Source: Hormiphora californensis (lineage: Eukaryota; Ctenophora; Tentaculata; Cydippida; Pleurobrachiidae). Taken from it: a stretch of 64,000 bases of DNA. Shown in pieces: positions 60,401-64,000 of the stretch. The first letter of the stretch is position 1; every line of letters starts with the position of its first letter. The position numbers were made by a program, and so were the translations under genes. Under the pieces are notes generated by a model. That model was not told the origin of the DNA. It was given only the letters and a program-made list of their open reading frames with translations, and made no database searches. The stretch is taken from NCBI GenBank assembly GCA_020137815.1, contig CM035362.1, positions 6,306,960 through 6,370,959 on the forward strand, given 5' to 3'.

Positions 60401-61174
60401 CCCAGGAGAGGAACACCGGAGAGAGCTGGTGTGGTGAGGTGGGGGTGACCCAGGACAGGAGCACCGGAGAGAGCAGGTGTGGAGAGGGAGGGGTGACCCA
60501 GGACAGGAGCACCGGAGAGGGAGGGGTGACCCAGGAGAGGAACACCGGAGAGAGCAGGTGTGGAGAGGGAGGGGTGACCCAGGAGAGGAGCACCGGAGAG
60601 AGCTGGTGTGGTGAGGGAGGGGTGACCCAGGACAGGAGCACCGGAGAGAGCTGGTGTGGTGAGGGAGGGGTGACCCAGGACAGGAGCACCGGAGAGAGCT
60701 GGTGTGGTGAGGGAGGGGTGACCCAGGACAGGAGCACCGGAGAGAGCAGGTGTAGTGAGGGAGGGGTGACCCAGGAGAGGAGCACCGGAGAGAGCTGGTG
60801 TGGAGAGGGAGGGGTGACCCAGGACAGGAGCACCGGAGAGAGCTGGTGTGGTGAGGGAGGGGTGACCCAGGAGAGGAGCACCGGAGAGAGCTGGTGTGGT
60901 GAGGGAGGGGTGACCCAGGAGAGGAACACCGGAGAGAGCAGGTGTGGAGAGGGAGGGGTGACCCAGGAGAGGAGCACCGGAGAGAGCTGGAGTGGTGAGG
61001 TGAGGGGAGGCGGGAGGGGGTGGCTATGGTAGGAGCAGAGAAAGCAGGAGCAGAGAAATTGAAAACATCATGAGCGCAAAACCTACCCGACGGGGGTGGG
61101 TCTGCTAGGGGGATGTTAGGAGCGGGGGCGGGAGTGGGCGCCCCCCTAGCAGCCCGGGTCCTCTTTGCAGTCAT
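57407..61174 (-). CDS. LINE ORF1 (1,255 aa): Pro/Ser/Cys repeats, coiled coil, SGNH-esterase-like C-terminus
   Basis: The N-terminal third is dominated by a 16-residue repeat (SSLRCSCPGSPLPHHT). A Glu/Lys/Ser/Thr-rich middle follows. Residues about 905-990 are a coiled coil (MEERLLSLERKMDSM, LQKSVEDQQKLLQNQQ), useful for trimerisation. The last 195 residues resemble the SGNH/GDSL esterase domain found in CR1-type ORF1 proteins: AIVLHVGKEDILKK sits where HVGTND is expected, and EHGGKKLWLNLREGLN matches the final His block. The Asn of the GxND block is Glu, and no obvious GDS serine block is seen, so esterase activity is doubtful. There is no CCHC knuckle. The start is the first ATG after the 5' UTR. 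Confidence 0.8.
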   Translation of the reverse strand: MTAKRTRAARGAPTPAPAPNIPLADPPPSGRFCAHDVFNFSAPAFSAPTIATPSRLPSPHHSSSLRCSSPGSPLPLHTCSLRCSSPGSPLPHHTSSLRCSSPGSPLPHHTSSLRCSCPGSPLPLHTSSLRCSSPGSPLPHYTCSLRCSCPGSPLPHHTSSLRCSCPGSPLPHHTSSLRCSCPGSPLPHHTSSLRCSSPGSPLPLHTCSLRCSSPGSPLPLRCSCPGSPLPLHTCSLRCSCPGSPPPHHTSSLRCSSPGSPLPLHTCSLRCSFPGSPLPLRCSSPGSPLPLHTCSLRCSCPGSPLPHHTSSLRCSSPGSPLPLHTCSLRCSSPGSPLPLRCSSPGPPLRSLHLRPQPNTLLILLLLMVLPGLSFNVSWLSGSGKSHSSTFIDTEPVPEEQTTPTKAKPDAEFITPQATTPHLSNTTPQATTPRLSNRYLSRKRTCSEHSMDGSILDNIGQDTPSRNEPAYSQLDSRGPVYDPKTNTQILFKSTETDFLDTIDLLSIGRQISHDLMEIHGNNTLNSKCKLNIRTASNDCPKIYKDLISALLNTRQSIYPDIPGDDWNNLTIISTYSRENEVKFVTANDVLTIVHIGRSQTVQYKSKYNIVDAPLDKISALFINPKHRSSVKVITSSSSEESLDFHYWIVPTFRTPIQNPIPPAVEPESIGHTTDSARETTAQASDETNDPKPETRVTITPEEKDPDCATESTTTKEISPETSSEVATPDSPNQIIFEPDSKNFIKKELATNIITSASKKTLKKLCEAADHTFTDILDARMLLLKDLDSIFEETSRPSAKFCRAMLEQLTSTAVNLELDRLEIESSVNTVAFKRTLLVKHWCEDSESTPHTASQKPITAASLKKSSRKQQIKAPTNQQKVGESSEHTNGNRQEDVAKQPAQPESSKDIIIKLMEERLLSLERKMDSMSAAMVASDNGTELLLRESETKIKNLQKSVEDQQKLLQNQQLLINQLQTTTNNLNQALEKCTKDLQELRPTPSNHQPSYNSRRRQGSTRPDQSTTSSGNTTPNTISPHMRQPNAQPPTQRGTTTASGDLAPSKPKCFIAHGAEMDAFDRTLFSKSFDIETHKIASLEEAKTEPSNPSELQKAIRKHRPGAIVLHVGKEDILKKLKDKQPISAEIEILKSVVKGILQNTPSKICVSLPIPAPKLPSLDASIKNWNLQISRFITELRKNPAFTNRVFTINNARIGEHTTTQVATDSGIESIPTEHGGKKLWLNLREGLNRMTNPNHKRRPHNEE
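60130..60990 (-). repeat. 48-bp coding minisatellite within LINE ORF1, about 17-18 copies
   Basis: On + the unit reads GGTGTGGAGAGGGAGGGGTG then ACCCAGGAGAGGAGCACC and GGAGAGAGCT; some copies are shortened to 30 bp. The period keeps ORF1 open and also leaves two other frames open (LLSWVTPPSPHQLSPV; GEGGVTQERSTGESWC), which are shadows. Confidence 0.93.
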
Positions 61175-61298
61175 GTACTAGTACAAGCTTGTATAGGTAC
61201 TGTACAGGGTGTCGTTGTGCAGCTGCAGGTATATCTCGGAAGTAGATATGTACTGGATCAAATCGAGAGCAGCAACGTAACAACGAGAGAGAGTGTGT

Positions 61299-64000
61299 AT
61301 AATATTGGCACCATGTGTCTCCTACTACCATGATCCCATCATTATAATCTTGGCACCATGTGTCTCCTACTACCATGATTCCATCATTATAATATTGGCA
61401 CCATGTGTCTCCTACTACCGTGATCCCATCATTATAATCTTGGCACCATGTGTCTCCTACTACCATGATCCCATCATTATAATATTGGCACCATGTGTCT
61501 CCTACTACCATGATTCCATATCATTATAATCTTGGCACCATGTGTCTCCTACTACCATGATCCCATCATTATAATCTTGGCACCATGTGTCTCCTACTAC
61601 CATGATCCCATCATTATAATCTTGGCACCATGTGTCTCCTACTACCATGATCCCATCATTATAATATTGGCACCATGTGTCTCCTACTACCATGATCCCA
61701 TCATTATAATATTGGCACCATGTGTCTCCTACTACCATGATTCCATATCATTATAATCTTGGCACCATGTGTCTCCTACTACCATGATCCCATCATTATA
61801 ATATTGGCACCATGTGTCTCCTACTACCATGATTCCATCATTATAATCTTGGCACCATGTGTCTCCTACTACCATGATTCCATATCATTATAATCTTGGC
61901 ACCATGTGTCTCCTACTACCATGATCCCATCATTATAATATTGGCACCATGTGTCTCCTACTACCATGATTCCATCATTATAATCTTGGCACCATGTGTC
62001 TCCTACTACCATGATCCCATCATTATAATCTTGGCACCATGTGTCTCCTACTACCATGATCCCATCATTATAATATTGGCACCATGTGTCTCCTACTACC
62101 ATGATCCCATCATTATAATCTTGGCACCATGTGTCTCCTACTACCATGATCCCATCATTATAATCTTGGCACCATGTGTCTCCTACTACCATGATTCCAT
62201 ATCATTATAATATTGGCACCATGTGTCTCCTACTACCATGATCCCATCATTATAATCTTGGCACCATGTGTCTCCTACTACCATGATCCCATCATTATAA
62301 TATTGGCACCATGTGTCTCCTACTACCATGATCCCATCATTATAATCTTGGCACCATGTGTCTCCTACTACCATGATCCCATCATTATAATATTGGCACC
62401 ATGTGTCTCCTACTACCATGATCCCATCATTATAATCTTGGCACCATGTGTCTCCTACTACCATGATCCCATCATTATAATATTGGCACCATGTGTCTCC
62501 TACTACCATGATTCCATATCATTATAATATTGGCACCATGTGTCTCCTACTACCATGATCCCATCATTATAATATTGGCACCATGTGTCTCCTACTACCA
62601 TGATCCCATCATTATAATCTTGGCACCATGTGTCTCCTACTACCATGATCCCATCATTATAATATTGGCACCATGTGTCTCCTACTACCATGATTCCATC
62701 ATTATAATCTTGGCACCATGTGTCTCCTACTACCATGATCCCATCATTATAATCTTGGCACCATGTGTCTCCTACTACCATGAACCCATCATTATAATAT
62801 TGGCACCATGTGTCTCCTACTACCATGATCCCATCATTATAATCTTGGCACCATGTGTCTCCTACTACCATGATCCCATCATTATAATATTGGCACCATG
62901 TGTCTCCTACTACCATGATCCCATCATTATAATATTGGCACCATGTGTCTCCTACTACCATGATCCCATCATTATAATATTGGCACCATGTGTCTCCTAC
63001 TACCATGATCCCATCATTATAATATTGGCACCATGTGTCTCCTACTACCATGATCCCATCATTATAATCTTGGCACCATGTGTCTCCTACTACCATGATC
63101 CCATCATTATAATATTGGCACCATGTGTCTCCTACTATACCATGATCCATCATTATAATATTGGCACCATGTGTCTCCTACTACCATGATCCCATCATTA
63201 TAATCTTGGCACCATGTGTCTCCTACTACCATGATCCCATCATTATAATCTTGGCACCATGTGTCTCCTACTACCATGATCCCATCATTATAATATTGGC
63301 ACCATGTGTCTCCTACTACCATGATCCCATCATTATAATCTTGGCACCATGTGTCTCCTACTACCATGATCCCATCATTATAATATTGGCACCATGTGTC
63401 TCCTACTACCATGATCCCATCATTATAATCTTGGCACCATGTGTCTCCTACTACCATGATCCCATCATTATAATCTTGGCACCATGTGTCTCCTACTACC
63501 ATGATCCCATCATTATAATCTTGGCACCATGTGTCTCCTACTACCATGATCCCATCATTATAATCTTGGCACCATGTGTCTCCTACTACCATGATCCCAT
63601 CATTATAATCTTGGCACCATGTGTCTCCTACTACCATGATCCCATCATTATAATCTTGGCACCATGTGTCTCCTACTACCATGATCCCATCATTATAATA
63701 TTGGCACCATGTGTCTCCTACTACCATGATCCCATCATTATAATATTGGCACCATGTGTCTCCTACTACCATGATCCCATCATTATAATATTGGCACCAT
63801 GTGTCTCCTACTACCATGATCCCATCATTATAATATTGGCACCATGTGTCTCCTACTACCATGATTCCCATCATTATAATCTTGGCACCATGTGTCTCCT
63901 ACTACCATGATCCCATCATTATAATCTTGGCACCATGTGTCTCCTACTACCATGATCCCATCATTATAATCTTGGCACCATGTGTCTCCTACTACCATGA
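61299..64000. repeat. 45-bp satellite, right block (about 60 copies, runs off the window)
   Basis: The same unit and variants as 51672-53768, including the two-base-longer CCATATCATT form (61516, 61744, 61885, 62205, 62515). Higher-order spacing of 228 and 317 bases is visible between these. The two blocks were one array before the LINE inserted. Confidence 0.97.

Larger units (their letters stand above)
53769..61298 (-). mobile_element. Full-length 7.5-kb non-LTR retrotransposon inside the 45-bp satellite
   Basis: The satellite unit is cut within CATTATAATATT. TATAA is present on both sides (53764-53768 and 61299-61303), a 5-bp target duplication. In element orientation: 5' UTR of about 124 bases, ORF1 (1,255 aa), an 11-base overlap, ORF2 (1,166 aa), a short 3' UTR and a TTGAATC-TTGAATC-TTGAATC tail. 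Both ORFs are intact, so the copy is young and potentially active. The domain order and short repeat tail place it in the CR1/L2/I-like group; the exact clade needs a tree. Confidence 0.93.

Noticed and set aside
60054-61032. ORFs LLSWVTPPSPHQL (-) and GEGGVTQERSTG (+)
   Set aside because: Alternative frames of the 48-bp repeat inside LINE ORF1.

Overview
The window is nuclear DNA from an invertebrate animal. Almost every gene is split into many short exons (26 to about 460 bases) joined by GT-AG introns. The gene families are animal ones: asparagine synthetase, a secreted C-type lectin/VWD/Ig protein and a PLAT lipoxygenase. The rest is dominated by non-LTR retrotransposons, small inverted-repeat elements and minisatellites. 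I cannot assign a phylum from the sequence.

Layout: (1) 0.76-1.62 kb, + strand, the last three exons of an asparagine synthetase. (2) 1.88-3.24 kb, a foldback/hAT-like transposon with an 8-bp target duplication, carrying a small ORF behind a TATA box. (3) 4.69-18.22 kb, + strand, a complete 35-exon gene for a secreted protein of about 1,261 residues: signal peptide, basic/acidic linker, C-type lectin, LamG-like, VWC, VWD, C8, TIL, VWC and about four Ig-like domains. (4) 20.39-43.16 kb, + strand, a lipoxygenase gene. It has a decayed CR1-like LINE in intron 2, a three-exon antisense gene (28.80-30.02 kb) inside another intron, and a tandem 2.9-kb duplication of its 3' exons. (5) 43.64-51.35 kb, - strand, at least seven exons of an unrecognised gene, with a 5.5-kb L2-like LINE 17 bases before one 3' splice site. 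That LINE is itself interrupted by an RTE-like fragment. (6) 51.5 kb, + strand, the possible first exon of a further gene. (7) 51.7-64.0 kb, a 45-bp satellite split by a full-length 7.5-kb LINE with two intact ORFs.

The most unusual signal is how the tandem repeats are placed. At many exon edges of the VWD and lipoxygenase genes, the repeat unit consists of the last or first few exon bases plus the adjoining donor or acceptor site, repeated 2 to about 90 times. The extreme cases are 66 copies of a 33-bp donor unit (12.45-14.63 kb), 80-90 copies of an acceptor unit (34.2-37.1 kb) and several dozen donor units (26.4-27.3 kb). Introns here seem to grow by copying their own splice junctions.

Other points: the lipoxygenase lacks two expected iron ligands; X-box (RFX-site) look-alikes are dispersed and arrayed, and one copy is exonised; two short inverted-repeat families recur; and single-base indels suggest imperfect long-read polishing. 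All exon calls rest on manual reading of splice consensus, phase and homology by eye. No alignment or database search was run.
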